Shown: positions 46,010 to 56,028, counted from the stretch's first letter. The stretch: 64,000 nucleotides of DNA from Chloroflexi bacterium TSY (GCA_019217005.1 JAHBNG010000019.1:1-64000), one strand, 5' to 3'. Program-made: numbers and translations. The notes: generated by a model from the letters alone, not told the origin.

Positions 46010-47014
46010 ATGACGCCCATTCTCGCAACCAGTAACCTCTCGATTGGGTATCGCCAGCCGCGTCAACCAGTCAATATTGTCTCCAGTCAACTGAACCTAG
46101 CCCTGCAACGGGGCGAGATGGTCTGCTTACTTGGACCAAATGGGGCAGGCAAGTCTACCCTGATGCGTACCCTGGCTGGGATGCAGCCGCCGCTTGATGG
46201 CTCTGTAAAGTTAGAGGGCGATGATGTCCATCGCTTGTCTCCCTCTGAACTTGCTCGTTCCCTGAGCATCGTGCTGACCGAGCGAATCGATGCCGGCAAT
46301 CTGACGGCTTATGAGTTGGTTTCATTGGGCCGCTACCCCTATACAGATTGGATGGGACGACTACGTGCATCGGATCATAATATTGTCCGCTGGGCTATAC
46401 AGGTTACGACTGCGGAGTCGTTGAGTGACCGTCCCGTGAATCAGCTCAGCGACGGTGAGCGACAGAAGGTTATGATCGCTCGTGCGCTGGCCCAGGAACC
46501 GACGATTATGCTACTAGATGAGCCGACAGCTTATCTCGATCTGCCCCGCCGGGTTGAAATCATCAACATGCTGCGCAACTTGGCCCGACAGGGCAACTGC
46601 GCCATTCTGCTCTCGACCCACGATCTGGATCTGGCTCTGCGTAACGCCGATCGCATTTGGCTGCTCTCTAACGGTGGCGTGATGTACATTGGCACTCCAG
46701 AAGAACTGGTTCTCAACGGAGCATTTGCTGCTGTTTTTCATAGCGAAGGACTGGAGTTTGACAGCAGCCAGGGAACATTCAAAGTACAGGGTGCATCACG
46801 CGGAACAATTGGCCTGCTTGGTAAAGGTGAAAGCACATTCTGGACAGCGCGTGCGCTGGAGCGGATCGGTTTCGAGGTTGTACGTGATGATCGGAGACAG
46901 CCGTTTCAGGTGCTTGTCCTCACGCAAAACGGCACGACCCGCTGGAAGACGATCGCGCCAAAGGGAGATCATGAGCACGCATCGTTGGCGGAGTTAATTC
47001 AACATTTGCATTAG
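46010..47014 (+). CDS. btuD: Cobalamin-type ABC ATPase with C-terminal extension
   Basis: 334 aa, start at ATG 46010, 7 bp after the permease stop. Walker A GPNGAGKST, signature QLSDGERQKVMIARALAQ (the usual SGG is SDG, as in many FecE-like ATPases) and Walker B IMLLDEPTAYLD. After the nucleotide-binding domain (about 250 residues) there is an 85-residue tail (GTFKVQGASRGTIGLLGKGE) not found in standard BtuD. It resembles a small ferredoxin-like sensory or regulatory domain, but this is inference. Its stop codon overlaps the start of a repeat element. Confidence 0.9.
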   Translation: MTPILATSNLSIGYRQPRQPVNIVSSQLNLALQRGEMVCLLGPNGAGKSTLMRTLAGMQPPLDGSVKLEGDDVHRLSPSELARSLSIVLTERIDAGNLTAYELVSLGRYPYTDWMGRLRASDHNIVRWAIQVTTAESLSDRPVNQLSDGERQKVMIARALAQEPTIMLLDEPTAYLDLPRRVEIINMLRNLARQGNCAILLSTHDLDLALRNADRIWLLSNGGVMYIGTPEELVLNGAFAAVFHSEGLEFDSSQGTFKVQGASRGTIGLLGKGESTFWTARALERIGFEVVRDDRRQPFQVLVLTQNGTTRWKTIAPKGDHEHASLAELIQHLH

Positions 47015-47190
47015 AGCGTGTTTTAAAAGTCTACCGAAAGAACTAGCAAACGCCGGTTGAGTCACGAAGTGGTATCGCTTGTACTGAGTTTGTATCGAAG
47101 TGAAACCAGCGTTTGCGGGTGGACCCGTTTGGTTTCGATACGCCTTCGGCTACTCAACCGGCTCTGATCTCACCTTTTAAAACACTCTCT
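47014..47190. repeat. Miniature inverted-repeat element, family F (177 bp)
   Basis: GAGCGTGTTTTAAAAG and CTTTTAAAACACTCTC are the inverted ends. The inner part contains CGCCGGTTGAGTCACGAAG and the opposing GGTTTCGATACGCCTTCGGC...CTCAACCGG. It begins at the stop codon of the ATPase gene, so it may also end transcription. The stretch 47191-47326 after it has no gene. Confidence 0.78.
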
Positions 47191-47326
47191 TAGAAGCCCG
47201 CCAGTTGAACTGTTGCTGTTCGCAGCACCGATTAATCAAGAGCTAACCTTCGCTCTTGGTATCATTTTCTTCATTAAAATTTTTTTATTCCCGTGGAACG
47301 GAAATATCGTACAATAAGGAGGGCAG

Positions 47327-48097
47327 ATGTTTGTTCTGAACGATCACCAGAGCCATCAAGCGCACTATGAGCGCGATGGATACACCATTTATCGAAATGT
47401 CCTGGATGCAGATCTGATTGCAGAGATCCAAGGCCATATTGCCTGGAGTCGGGAAAAATTGACTGTAGAGCATTCGGGACCATTCGCTCTCCACGACGCC
47501 TTTTTTGCTCGACTGGTCAGCGATTCTCGGCTGCTAGCGATTGCGGAGACGTATGTCGGAGCAGATATCGGATTATATTCCAGCCACTATCTGATCAAAG
47601 AACCCGAAAAGGGGCTACCGATATTATGGCACCAGGATTTGAGCTACTGGCCCCTAGAGCCACAGATCGTGGTGACGCTCTATTTGGCGATTGATCTGGC
47701 CACCCCAGAAAATGGCTGCATGAGGGTGATTCCTGGCTCTCATCGGTTGCTGCGAGACCATGCCGAATCGAGGGACAAACCAAACGTCTTTGGCAAAGAG
47801 TTGATCCTGAGCGAGGAGGAGTTAAGCCAGGCTGTGGATATTATCTTGCAGCCCGGAGATGTTGAAGTGCATCATCCTTTCATTATTCATGGCAGTGCAG
47901 CCAATACCTCTCCCCATCGTCGAGCGGCACTGCCCATGCGTTACATCCCCACAAGTACCTCAATCCTCGGTGAAACACGCGCTTGCACTTGGTTGTTGCA
48001 AGGTGAAGATCGGGGCGCAAGCCACGAATGGTCGCCTTGGCCACGTTATCGACCTGACGTTGATTATCCCTTTGTTGGCCATGAACGCTGGATTTAG
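47327..48097 (+). CDS. Phytanoyl-CoA dioxygenase (PhyH) family protein
   Basis: 256 aa, ATG 47327 with AAGGAGGGCAG upstream and TACAAT as a likely -10 near 47310. Fe(II)/2-oxoglutarate oxygenase: iron ligands in LWHQDLSYW (HxD) and a distal His in HHPFIIHGSAANTSPHRR, with the following Arg binding 2-oxoglutarate. NGCMRVIPGSHR is a PhyH hallmark. Cytoplasmic, substrate unknown. Single gene, with IS copy 3 immediately downstream. Confidence 0.92.
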   Translation: MFVLNDHQSHQAHYERDGYTIYRNVLDADLIAEIQGHIAWSREKLTVEHSGPFALHDAFFARLVSDSRLLAIAETYVGADIGLYSSHYLIKEPEKGLPILWHQDLSYWPLEPQIVVTLYLAIDLATPENGCMRVIPGSHRLLRDHAESRDKPNVFGKELILSEEELSQAVDIILQPGDVEVHHPFIIHGSAANTSPHRRAALPMRYIPTSTSILGETRACTWLLQGEDRGASHEWSPWPRYRPDVDYPFVGHERWI

Positions 48098-48138
48098 AAG
48101 CTTATATCCTTCTCATCTGTATTTCACGGATTCTTGAT

Positions 48139-49622
48139 CTTTACTTTCTGGTAAAAGAAAAGAGATGAGGTGAGAAATGTGACAAAAAGCGGTTAGCAGT
48201 TCATCCTAAAGGTAGAGAACCCAAAAAGGAGGAAGGAATGCTAACCGCGCCAGAAATAACTATAGCAGTACTGATGAATGTATTGCAAGTAACGCCGATG
48301 GGAACAAACGTAAATGTAATGCGTCTGATGTGGGCAATGCTGAATGGGTCGTTTCTGAAAAGTCGAGGAGCAATCCATAGCGCATTGAAAGAAAGCGGGT
48401 TTGAAGATGAGGAGCTCCGGCGAAGCTTTCGATATGGATCATGGGATATCACAAGTCTGCTGGGGTCGTGGCAAGAAGAAGTGGAAAGGAATGGGAGGCA
48501 AAAAAGTTAGAAGGGTACCGAGTGAAAAGCATAGATATCACAGGGTTCTGGCGACCGAAGCTGCAAGGGAAAGTGAACCGACTCTATAACTCAACGGCTC
48601 GTCGGCATTGCCCGCGCTCATCTTTGGAGTGATGATAAGCTCGGGGGAGATAGGCGGGAAGCGAGTGCCACTGCTCAAGGCAATCATGAGATGCACGGTT
48701 GGAACAAAGGAAAGTGAGTTTCGGAAAAAGCTGCTGACAGAGACGAAGAAATCACTGGAGTCAGACGAAGTGGCGGTGGTCGATGCCGGGTTTACAATCA
48801 GAGAAATGCTAGAAAGCGGCATCGACCGATTTGTCCTGCGGGAAGCCATTAACTGCACAGTGCGCCGCAATGAGTTCCCAAACGCAAAGAAAAGGCAGAC
48901 CACCTGAATATGGTGATATTGTGCGTCCGCTCTCTCGCAGCTATAAGGAAAGCGACTCGAGGCTACAACTCCGGACTCGTCTGGTCGCTTTCTCTATAGT
49001 GGTCGCCTGATTTGCTATCAAGCATGGCACAATCTCGTCCCCAGAACAACCAAGGTGGATACAGCCAACCGTACCTACTCGATTTACGTCATTCAGGATC
49101 CGGCCTACAACACACCTTTGGTTTTGGCGACCGTTATGACTTTGCAGCCTGAAACCATTTATCTTGTCTACCTGGAACGCTGGCCTGTTGAACCTCCCCC
49201 CTTGGCTTCCAAGCAGATGATTGGCTTACATCGTCAATTTGTTCATGCCGATGAGGCTTGTTTCCGCTTACCTGAACTGGGGCTGCTTGCTGGCAATCTT
49301 CTTTCCCATTTAGCCGCTTCTCTTCCTCCCATACCGACTGGCTACTGGGATCGAGAGCCTCAATCCACTCCCGGCAGGCTGCGCCGTGTTCTCTCGAGTG
49401 CTCTTTTTCCAACTCCTGACCAACTCGACCCTGACTTTCGGAAAAAGGCCTCGGTTTCACACCATTTCCCTAAAGGCGTTCTCGCTCATCGCCGCCTCAA
49501 TGCCGCTGCTTAAACTAGCCGAGCACTATTTTTACATTTTATCCCGTTTTTTCAGGGTGGATTCTTTTTTCCGCCCCTTTCGGTTTGCCCTTTGTCACTC
49601 AAGCCTTTACCAGAAAGTAAAG
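48139..49622 (+). mobile_element. IS4-like insertion sequence, copy 3 (1484 bp)
   Basis: Same ends as the other copies; TGAT at 48135-48138 and 49623-49626 is a possible 4-bp target duplication. Inserted 41 bp after the PhyH gene. Most similar to copy 2. Confidence 0.92.
48238..49513 (+). pseudogene. IS4-like transposase, multiply frameshifted (IS copy 3)
   Basis: Same transposase as at 2370-3662. Own lesions: loss of 9 bp between AGCT repeats near 48424, two fewer G near 48488, a missing G at 48605, a shortened C run and A run near 48880-48893 and a missing G near 48948. The C-terminal third, with the YREK motif, is open to 49513. Not functional as sequenced. Confidence 0.88.
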
Positions 49623-49797
49623 TGATGATTTGTTGCTAAGATAGATTAAAATAAGTTCGTTAAGCCTAGTTCCGCTCGGTCCAAGAGAGCACTCTGGAAT
49701 ATATCCTACTTATCATATATTTCATCTGTGATAATGAACTTATAGAATAGTCGTTGGCCAATGTTGTTGTATAACATGTTATGAGAGGAGAAATCAC

Positions 49798-51603
49798 ATG
49801 AAGCAAACCAGGAAATCGTCTTGGGTGGCTATTTTGTCGCTACTCTTGGTCCTCGCGCTCTTTGTCTCTGCCTGCGGCGCCCCAAGCTCAGCGCCCGCAA
49901 TAGAAGAAACAACTGAAGAGTCTGCCGAGACAGACGGGGGAACAGAGGAGACAGCAGAGGAAGATGCGGATGAAGAAGTAGCAATTGTTGATGAGTCTCA
50001 GATTGCGCGTGCGGAGGATGCAGCAGGGACAGTCGTTGTCAGTGACGAAGATGTGACAGCACAGCGTGATTTGAGCAAGTTCGGCGGTGAACGACATGCA
50101 GCTGCGACCTCTGATGCCGTCAGCTTTCACCCTTATACAACGACCGACACAGCCTCGAGTGGATATTATGGACTGATCTATGATGGTGCACTGTTGCGGC
50201 TCGACGAGAACACGTTGCAGTACATTCCGCACATGGCGGAGAGTTACTCGATTTCGGAAGACGGCCTCACCTTTACGTTCACACTGCGCGACAATCTGAT
50301 GTGGAGCGATGGCACGCCCATGACGGCCCATGACTGGAAATGGACCTACGATCAGATTACCAACGAAGAGAATGGCTGGCCATACTTGGGACAGTATCAA
50401 TTCGTTACGTCATACGAAGCGCTAGACGAACGCACATTACAGATGACCATCGACGAGGTTTACGCACCTGCTCTCGGTCAGATCTCTGGTGTCGTCACGC
50501 CATTGCCGCGTCACATCTGGGAAGACCTGCCTTGGGATGATCCAGAGGCAAATCCAGAGATCAATGCGCCGAGCGTCTCCTCAAGTGCCTACAAGCTAAA
50601 AGAGTGGAAGCGTGACCAGTACGTGATTTTTGAGGCGAATCCAGATTGGTGGTACAAGGGTACACCGCTGATAGAATCCCGCGTGACGGAGATCGTACCT
50701 GATCAGGATATCGTGTTTGAAATGTTTAAGAGCGGCGAAACAGATATCCACGGTTTGCGCCCTGAAAACTTGGATGAAGCCAAAGAGCTAGACAATATCA
50801 CCGTCTATGACTACTGGCCAGCCGCAGCAAGTTGGAGTTATATCGGTCTGAACACGCGAGAAGGATTTGCGACTGGAGACCTTCATGTACGTCGAGGCAT
50901 TAGTTATGCCATCGATAAACAACTGCTCACTGATGAGATCATGTTGGGGCAAGCAAAGCGTCTGTGTGGACCGTATCCAGATACTTCGTGGGTCTTTACC
51001 GAAGTTGAGTGCTACACATATGATGTTGACAAAGCAATTACCGAATTTGAAGAAGCTGGCTATACGTACGATGGGGAAACCATGCTGACGTCGGATGGGG
51101 AACCCCTCACGCTGAAGCTGATCTACGGTCCAAACACGAGCAGCATCCGCGAGTTGATTGCCGTGACGACACAGGATTATCTGAGTCAGATTGGGATCGA
51201 AGTAGAAATTCAGGCGCTTGAATGGGCGAGCTTCCTCGAGGCAACCGATGCAGAAGAGCCAGACTGGGATATGTTCATTGGTGGTTGGCGTGCCACCATC
51301 GAGCCACATATCATGTACACCATCTGGTCGGAAGCAAGCATCCCCAATCTCAACTCAGTGGCCTACATCAATAAGGATGTAGAGCAGATCTTTGAAGAAG
51401 GTGGATCAACTTACGATTTAGAAATCCGCAAAGAAAAGTATGCCGCGGCTCAAAGACAGATTGTAGATGATGCGCCCTATGTCTTCCTGTTCTATTCTAA
51501 GACCAATGTCGGTGTGAACGACCGCGTCAATGGTGTCGATCCGAGACCCATTGGTCTTGCGTGGAACTCCTCAGATTGGTGGCTGGAAGATCCAGGTGAA
51601 TAA
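49798..51603 (+). CDS. Peptide/nickel-type ABC substrate-binding lipoprotein (SBP family 5)
   Basis: 601 aa, ATG 49798 after GAGAGGAGAAATCAC. Lipoprotein signal with lipobox VSAC, then an acidic Glu/Thr-rich linker (EETTEESAETDGGTEE). Family 5 pattern: YIPHMAESYSISEDGLTFTF, WSDGTPMTAHDWKW and the C-terminal DAPYVFLFYSKTNVGVNDRV. It binds peptides or other small ligands outside the cell and works with the two permeases that follow. No ATPase gene (DppD/DppF) is present in the cluster. Confidence 0.92.
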   Translation: MKQTRKSSWVAILSLLLVLALFVSACGAPSSAPAIEETTEESAETDGGTEETAEEDADEEVAIVDESQIARAEDAAGTVVVSDEDVTAQRDLSKFGGERHAAATSDAVSFHPYTTTDTASSGYYGLIYDGALLRLDENTLQYIPHMAESYSISEDGLTFTFTLRDNLMWSDGTPMTAHDWKWTYDQITNEENGWPYLGQYQFVTSYEALDERTLQMTIDEVYAPALGQISGVVTPLPRHIWEDLPWDDPEANPEINAPSVSSSAYKLKEWKRDQYVIFEANPDWWYKGTPLIESRVTEIVPDQDIVFEMFKSGETDIHGLRPENLDEAKELDNITVYDYWPAAASWSYIGLNTREGFATGDLHVRRGISYAIDKQLLTDEIMLGQAKRLCGPYPDTSWVFTEVECYTYDVDKAITEFEEAGYTYDGETMLTSDGEPLTLKLIYGPNTSSIRELIAVTTQDYLSQIGIEVEIQALEWASFLEATDAEEPDWDMFIGGWRATIEPHIMYTIWSEASIPNLNSVAYINKDVEQIFEEGGSTYDLEIRKEKYAAAQRQIVDDAPYVFLFYSKTNVGVNDRVNGVDPRPIGLAWNSSDWWLEDPGE

Positions 51604-51608
51604 GCCCA

Positions 51609-52649
51609 ATGACTCGTTACATCATTCGACGTGCATCACAATCATTTACGGTCCTTTTTCTGACCACGATCATTGCGTTTTCGATCCAGCAGCTTGCGCC
51701 AGGCGGACCGCTCCAGTTTTTGGATGATGATCCATCTGCCACAAGTGCTGACCTGGCCCGCTTGCAGCGCCTGTACGGACTGGATCGAACCATTCCAACG
51801 CAGTATTTGGCGTGGATGACGGGAGAGGACTGGTTGCCCGTTTCGGAGTCTTTCCGTAGTGGACAATGCTTGAATGACGAAAGTCGGTGCGGCAAGGGGA
51901 TACTACGCCTGGATTTTGGCCGCTCACTCCATTGGCGGGGCGAATCTGTGCTGGATCTGATTGTCGAGCGCATCCCTGCATCGTTGCAGCTTGCGTTTGC
52001 CAGTCTGATCCTCAGCAACTTGATCGGGATCCCCCTTGGGATCATTTCAGCCTTTAAACGAGGACAGTGGCAAGACAACACCATTCGCGTTTCGACGGTT
52101 GTAACGAGTACAGTGCCAACATGGTGGGTAGGGTTATTGTTGCTGATTTTCCTGGGCAGTTATTTAAAGGTAGTACCGTTAGGAGGGATGCATGACGTTG
52201 GTGATGATTCATTCCTGAATCGACTCCATCACATTATTTTGCCTGCTTCCGTCTTGGCGATTGGTGGTGTGATCGGTACGTCGCGCATATTACGCTTTGA
52301 GATCCTTGAAGTCCTCAATCAGGACTATGTACGCACAGCGCGAGCGAAAGGACTATCGAGCACCACGGTGATTATTCGCCACGTTTTACGGAATTCACTG
52401 CTACCTTTTGTGACAGGGTTGAGCGGCATATTCCTGATTATCCTTGCCGGATCGATCTTATTTGAGAATGTATTTGCCTGGCCGGGTATGGGGCGTTTGG
52501 CGATTCAGGCCATTAATGCACGTGATTATCCATTGATGATGGCCTTCTTTGTGATTAGTGGGTTTCTCAGCGTACTCGGCTTGCTCTTTGTCGATATTCT
52601 ATATAGCATCGTTGATCCGCGTGTGAGATATGATTCAAGAGTAGGATAA
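51609..52649 (+). CDS. Peptide-type ABC transporter permease (DppB family)
   Basis: 346 aa, six transmembrane segments. YIIRRASQSFTVLFLTTIIA is the usual DppB start; the docking loop is YVRTARAKGLSSTTVIIRHV and PGMGRLAIQAINARDYPLMM follows. A Cys-containing insertion (GQCLNDESRCGKG) sits in the large periplasmic loop. Starts 5 bp after the binding-protein stop, so it is part of one operon. Confidence 0.93.
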   Translation: MTRYIIRRASQSFTVLFLTTIIAFSIQQLAPGGPLQFLDDDPSATSADLARLQRLYGLDRTIPTQYLAWMTGEDWLPVSESFRSGQCLNDESRCGKGILRLDFGRSLHWRGESVLDLIVERIPASLQLAFASLILSNLIGIPLGIISAFKRGQWQDNTIRVSTVVTSTVPTWWVGLLLLIFLGSYLKVVPLGGMHDVGDDSFLNRLHHIILPASVLAIGGVIGTSRILRFEILEVLNQDYVRTARAKGLSSTTVIIRHVLRNSLLPFVTGLSGIFLIILAGSILFENVFAWPGMGRLAIQAINARDYPLMMAFFVISGFLSVLGLLFVDILYSIVDPRVRYDSRVG

Positions 52650-52658
52650 GTTTAGGCT

Positions 52659-53720
52659 ATGGCACAGAGTACATTAACGCTTTCACCACAAAGCAAGCTC
52701 GTGCAAACGGAGCAGGAATTTAAAACACAAACATATTGGGGCGCGGTCTTTCGCAAGCTCTATGCAGATAAATTCGCTGTTCTTGGGTTTGTGCTGTTGG
52801 TCCTTGTTGTTTCGACATCGCTGTCGGCACCGTGGTTGGCAGACAATGTTCTTGGGTTTGATTATCGAAGAACCAACTTGCGCGAGCGAAATGATCCTCC
52901 CACTTGGGCCGAAGAGTCTTGGCCTGTTTTCCAGGAATTTACACGCAGTTGCGGGGATCGTTGCGAATGGGCACTATGGGGTCAGATCGTCCAGAACTCA
53001 ATAGCTGGATTCGGCGCTTGTGTGACCACTGAGCCAGGAACCTGCCATTGGCTGGGAACAGATGACGCTGGCCGCGATGTCTTAACACGTGGACTTTATG
53101 GCGGACGAATTTCTCTCATGTTTGGAACTGCTGTTGCCGCCACCACAATTACTTTGGGCATTCTGGTTGGACTGATCAGCGGTTACTATGCCGCAACGTT
53201 GATTGACGATGGCATCAACGCGATCATTATGACCTTGAGCAGTATTCCGGATCTGTTCTTTCTCATCATCCTCGTACCGATTTTCAATCCGGGTCCCATT
53301 GGGCTGGCCTTAATGGTCGGTTTTTTGGGGGGGTGGACAGGATTGTCTCGGTTGATTCGTGGCCAAATCTTCTCGATTCGCGAACGCGACTACGTTGTTG
53401 CCAGCCGCGCCATCGGTAGCTCACCGTGGAGCATCATGGTGAAACATGTTCTACCGAACGTGTCCAACATTATCATCGTGTCTGCCATTTTTGGTATCTC
53501 CGGCGCTATCATTGCCGAAGCAGGATTGAGCTATCTTGGAGTTGGGATTGGACCACCCAATGCGAGTTGGGGCAACATGCTGCGCGAAGCCTTGGGGAGC
53601 TATAGCAAGGCCCCTTGGTTGGTGATTGCCCCGGGCCTCTTTCTCTTCGTCACGAATCTTGGTATCCTCCTGCTCGGGGATGGCCTACGCGACGCGCTCG
53701 ACCCGTGGATCAAGAATTAA
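52659..53720 (+). CDS. Peptide-type ABC transporter permease (DppC family)
   Basis: 353 aa. DppC pattern: HWLGTDDAGRDVLTRGLYGG, docking loop YVVASRAIGSSPWSIMVKHV, and GIGPPNASWGNML near the end. A longer periplasmic loop with paired Cys (CGDRCEW, and CVTTEPGTCHW) is unusual and mirrors the Cys loop in the DppB partner. Last gene of the operon. Confidence 0.93.
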   Translation: MAQSTLTLSPQSKLVQTEQEFKTQTYWGAVFRKLYADKFAVLGFVLLVLVVSTSLSAPWLADNVLGFDYRRTNLRERNDPPTWAEESWPVFQEFTRSCGDRCEWALWGQIVQNSIAGFGACVTTEPGTCHWLGTDDAGRDVLTRGLYGGRISLMFGTAVAATTITLGILVGLISGYYAATLIDDGINAIIMTLSSIPDLFFLIILVPIFNPGPIGLALMVGFLGGWTGLSRLIRGQIFSIRERDYVVASRAIGSSPWSIMVKHVLPNVSNIIIVSAIFGISGAIIAEAGLSYLGVGIGPPNASWGNMLREALGSYSKAPWLVIAPGLFLFVTNLGILLLGDGLRDALDPWIKN

Positions 53721-53892
53721 TGGTGCTTCTTTATCAATCCCCTGAGATCCTGAAGAGCCGAATGAATAAATGTCGACTCATTTAACTGGGCCTACCCTTC
53801 CACTTTTTAGACAAAATCGTGCGGCCGTGAATTTCTGCCTCTGGCGAAACATCGGGACGCACAATGTTTATAGATGAGCCTACTCTTTTTAT

Positions 53893-53972
53893 GGGTGGTA
53901 TACCACAAATTGTGTAAAAGTTACTTGGCTTTTCTGAGAAAAGTCAATTTTGCACAATTTGGGATGCCACCC
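53893..53972. repeat. Miniature inverted-repeat element, family D, copy 1 (80 bp)
   Basis: GGGTGGTATACCACAAATTG(TGTAAAAGT) and the opposing (TTGCACA)ATTTGGGATGCCACCC are the ends. The other copy, 63102-63181, is the same length in inverse order. Confidence 0.82.
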
Positions 53973-53976
53973 TTTT

Positions 53977-54192
53977 TTATGTCTCTGGGTAAATCTGGAT
54001 AATGATTGGGAGATCGCCATCGACGGTTTCTCGGTAGCGAATTTCGCGTCGACCGTGTGTCCACGCGTAACGATGCCAAACATTGTTGGTGACATCCTGT
54101 ACAAGGAGACTATCATCTTGGATATCCTGATAGACAACGCTGTTAAAATGGTTGTAGAGATCGGCAAGTGTGTCAAAGGTTAATATAGCCAT
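53977..54192 (-). CDS. Small conserved-looking protein of unknown function
   Basis: 71 aa, start at ATG 54192, in preference to a longer frame. MAILTFDTLADLYNHFNSVV begins an alpha/beta pattern and RETVDGDLPIIIQIYPE ends it. No family is recognised. A sigma-70 promoter (TTGACA, 17 nt, TATAAG) ends 6 nt before the ATG, so the transcript is probably leaderless, which supports the gene being real. Its 3' end abuts a family D repeat. Confidence 0.6.
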   Translation of the reverse strand: MAILTFDTLADLYNHFNSVVYQDIQDDSLLVQDVTNNVWHRYAWTHGRREIRYRETVDGDLPIIIQIYPET

Positions 54193-54227
54193 ATCAATCT
54201 TATATCTTACATAGCTTGTTTTGTCAA
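54193..54227 (-). promoter_or_regulatory. Sigma-70 promoter giving a leaderless transcript
   Basis: On the minus strand TTGACA, the 17-nt spacer AAACAAGCTATGTAAGA and TATAAG, then ATTGAT, then the ATG at 54192. Same geometry as at 24019-24056 and 30136-30171. Confidence 0.7.
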
Positions 54228-54333
54228 TCCGACTATGTTTGCATAAAAATGTTCCCCATGCTATAGTCATTCCATCGCATTCAAGTCCCCCAAAATAAAC
54301 TCTATTCAGCTAAATCTATACTGCGGTTGTGGT

Positions 54334-54384
54334 GCAAACATGGTTTTCCGATAGCTTTACCAGATAGAGCAAAACCATGTTTGC
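54334..54384. repeat. 14-bp inverted repeat upstream of the sugar-binding gene
   Basis: GCAAACATGGTTTT and AAAACCATGTTTGC are exact inverted repeats around a 23-nt loop, 168 bp before ATG 54552. Possibly an operator or a miniature element. The rest of 54228-54551 shows no gene. Confidence 0.65.
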
Positions 54385-54551
54385 ATGCGAATCTCAGTAC
54401 CTTTTGTGCAATACTCATTACCTTTTCCAACACTCAACAGCAGAAAGAGTGAACTGGCCAACCTAATTTCGATGTGCTGGCGTTTGTACTCACTTTTTTA
54501 CAGTTGAGCCTTTCCATATCTTAAGAATCGTGGATTCAGGAGGAAACATAT

Positions 54552-55925
54552 ATGTCGAATCAAAACAGATCTATCATCAGTCGGCGCGATTTTCTGCGCA
54601 CGGCTTCGGCTGTCGGTGTGGGGGCCCTGCTCATGGCTTGTACACCGTCAGCTTCTCCAAGTAGCGATAGTGGCTCTTCTGCCTCAGCTGAAGGTGTTGA
54701 GATCAAACATTGGGCATTTTGGACGCAGATGGGCAAAATTCAAGAGATGCTCGAAGAGACGGATGAATTCAAGGAAGCCATCGGGAACAATACATGGGAA
54801 TATCGCAGCGGCATCGATCAAGAGGCTCGCCTTGCAGCCATTGCTGGCGGTACACCACCGGATGTAGGCACATTGGTCAACTATCTAGATTTCATGGCCC
54901 GTGGTGTTGTGATAGCGCTGGATGATTATATTGAAGCGAGCGATGTGATCAGCCCCGATAAGTTTATTGAAGGCAATTGGGAAGTTGTTCAATACAAAGG
55001 CAACGTGTATGGTGTTCCTGCCTATGAGTGCTTTGTACGACGAGGCCTTGGGTACAATGCGCGAATGGTTGAGGAAGCAGGATTGGATCCGGATAACCCG
55101 CCTGTTACGTGGGCTGAAACGTTTGCCTGGCACGAGGCGCTCACCAAGTTTGATGATGCTGGCAACTTGATTCAGATTGGTCTTGACCCATACGACGCAG
55201 AAGGCGGTGTTGGTCCTGGCAATGACGGCTGGTATTTAACTGAATCCTGGGGCTTCGAATACTTCAACGAGGATACCGGGGAATTCAATCTGGATGATGA
55301 GCGAATGGCGATCGGCCTTGAGACGATGGGAGAATTCATCAAACTCATTGGTCCAGACAACTTGGCAGGAATGCGCGGCGTGGAGGGCCAAGGGACGTGG
55401 GGTGGAGCCTTCAACGCTGAAGTACAGGCGATGATTGTTGAAGGATATTGGCATCCTGGCGAGACGGCTAACGAGAAACCCGAAGTCTCTGAAGTGCTCC
55501 GTACGACGTGGGTTCCTGTTCCGGAAGAGCGCCGGGGAACGCAAATTCAGTTTGGCGGTGGTCATATGGCCATGATCTTCGCTGAAGCCGAGCATAAAGA
55601 TGAAGCATGGCCAATCATTGAGTTTTTCCAATCAAACGCGGCATGCGATATCATCTTCAACAATATCGGGTGGCTGCCGGCTTATAAACCCTATTTCGAC
55701 AACGCAGATCCAAATACCTATACAGGTCTCAAGTTCTATTTCGATTCAATTGAGGAAACCAACTACTGGGGTCCATTTATTCGCAACGAAATTGGGAATT
55801 TCATTAACCAGAAGTTCCGAGAAGTACGCGAGCAAGTTTACCGCGGGGAGTTGTCCGGTGCAGACGCCGCCGCGAAGCTACAAGACGAGGCCGTTAAAGA
55901 ATGGAAAGCCGCAGGTTTCGGTTGA
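54552..55925 (+). CDS. Sugar ABC transporter substrate-binding lipoprotein (Tat-type leader)
   Basis: 457 aa, ATG 54552 after TCAGGAGGAAACATAT. The leader has SRRDFLRTASAVGVGALLMAC, combining a twin-arginine motif with a lipobox Cys. The body is family 1 extracellular solute binding (AAIAGGTPPDVGTLVNYLDF). It feeds the two permeases 500 bp downstream. The sugar is unknown. A Tat leader on a lipoprotein is common in Chloroflexota and Actinobacteria (family knowledge). Confidence 0.92.
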   Translation: MSNQNRSIISRRDFLRTASAVGVGALLMACTPSASPSSDSGSSASAEGVEIKHWAFWTQMGKIQEMLEETDEFKEAIGNNTWEYRSGIDQEARLAAIAGGTPPDVGTLVNYLDFMARGVVIALDDYIEASDVISPDKFIEGNWEVVQYKGNVYGVPAYECFVRRGLGYNARMVEEAGLDPDNPPVTWAETFAWHEALTKFDDAGNLIQIGLDPYDAEGGVGPGNDGWYLTESWGFEYFNEDTGEFNLDDERMAIGLETMGEFIKLIGPDNLAGMRGVEGQGTWGGAFNAEVQAMIVEGYWHPGETANEKPEVSEVLRTTWVPVPEERRGTQIQFGGGHMAMIFAEAEHKDEAWPIIEFFQSNAACDIIFNNIGWLPAYKPYFDNADPNTYTGLKFYFDSIEETNYWGPFIRNEIGNFINQKFREVREQVYRGELSGADAAAKLQDEAVKEWKAAGFG

Positions 55926-56011
55926 TCAATGAAAAATAGGTGATTCTTTCGCTATCAGCTATTAGCTGTTAGCTATCAGCGAGATCCAGTTAATCCAATT
56001 CACGTGGACTA

Positions 56012-56028
56012 GGCGTTCTCTAATACCG
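56012..56028. other. Candidate unoccupied target site of the recombinase element
   Basis: GGCGTTCTCTAATACCG carries the core TCTCTA at 56017-56022 without any insert. The left flank CCAATTC.CG...AGGCGT matches the outer flank of the element's right end (43221-43243, reverse strand), and the right flank ACCGGTTT.GG...TAGAGCC matches the outer flank of the left end (41040-41103, reverse strand). Confidence 0.65.

Noticed and set aside
47014..47190. Family F stretch as a simple terminator of the B12 operon
   Set aside because: It is 177 bp with matching transposon-like ends and nested repeats, much larger than a terminator, though it may also stop transcription.
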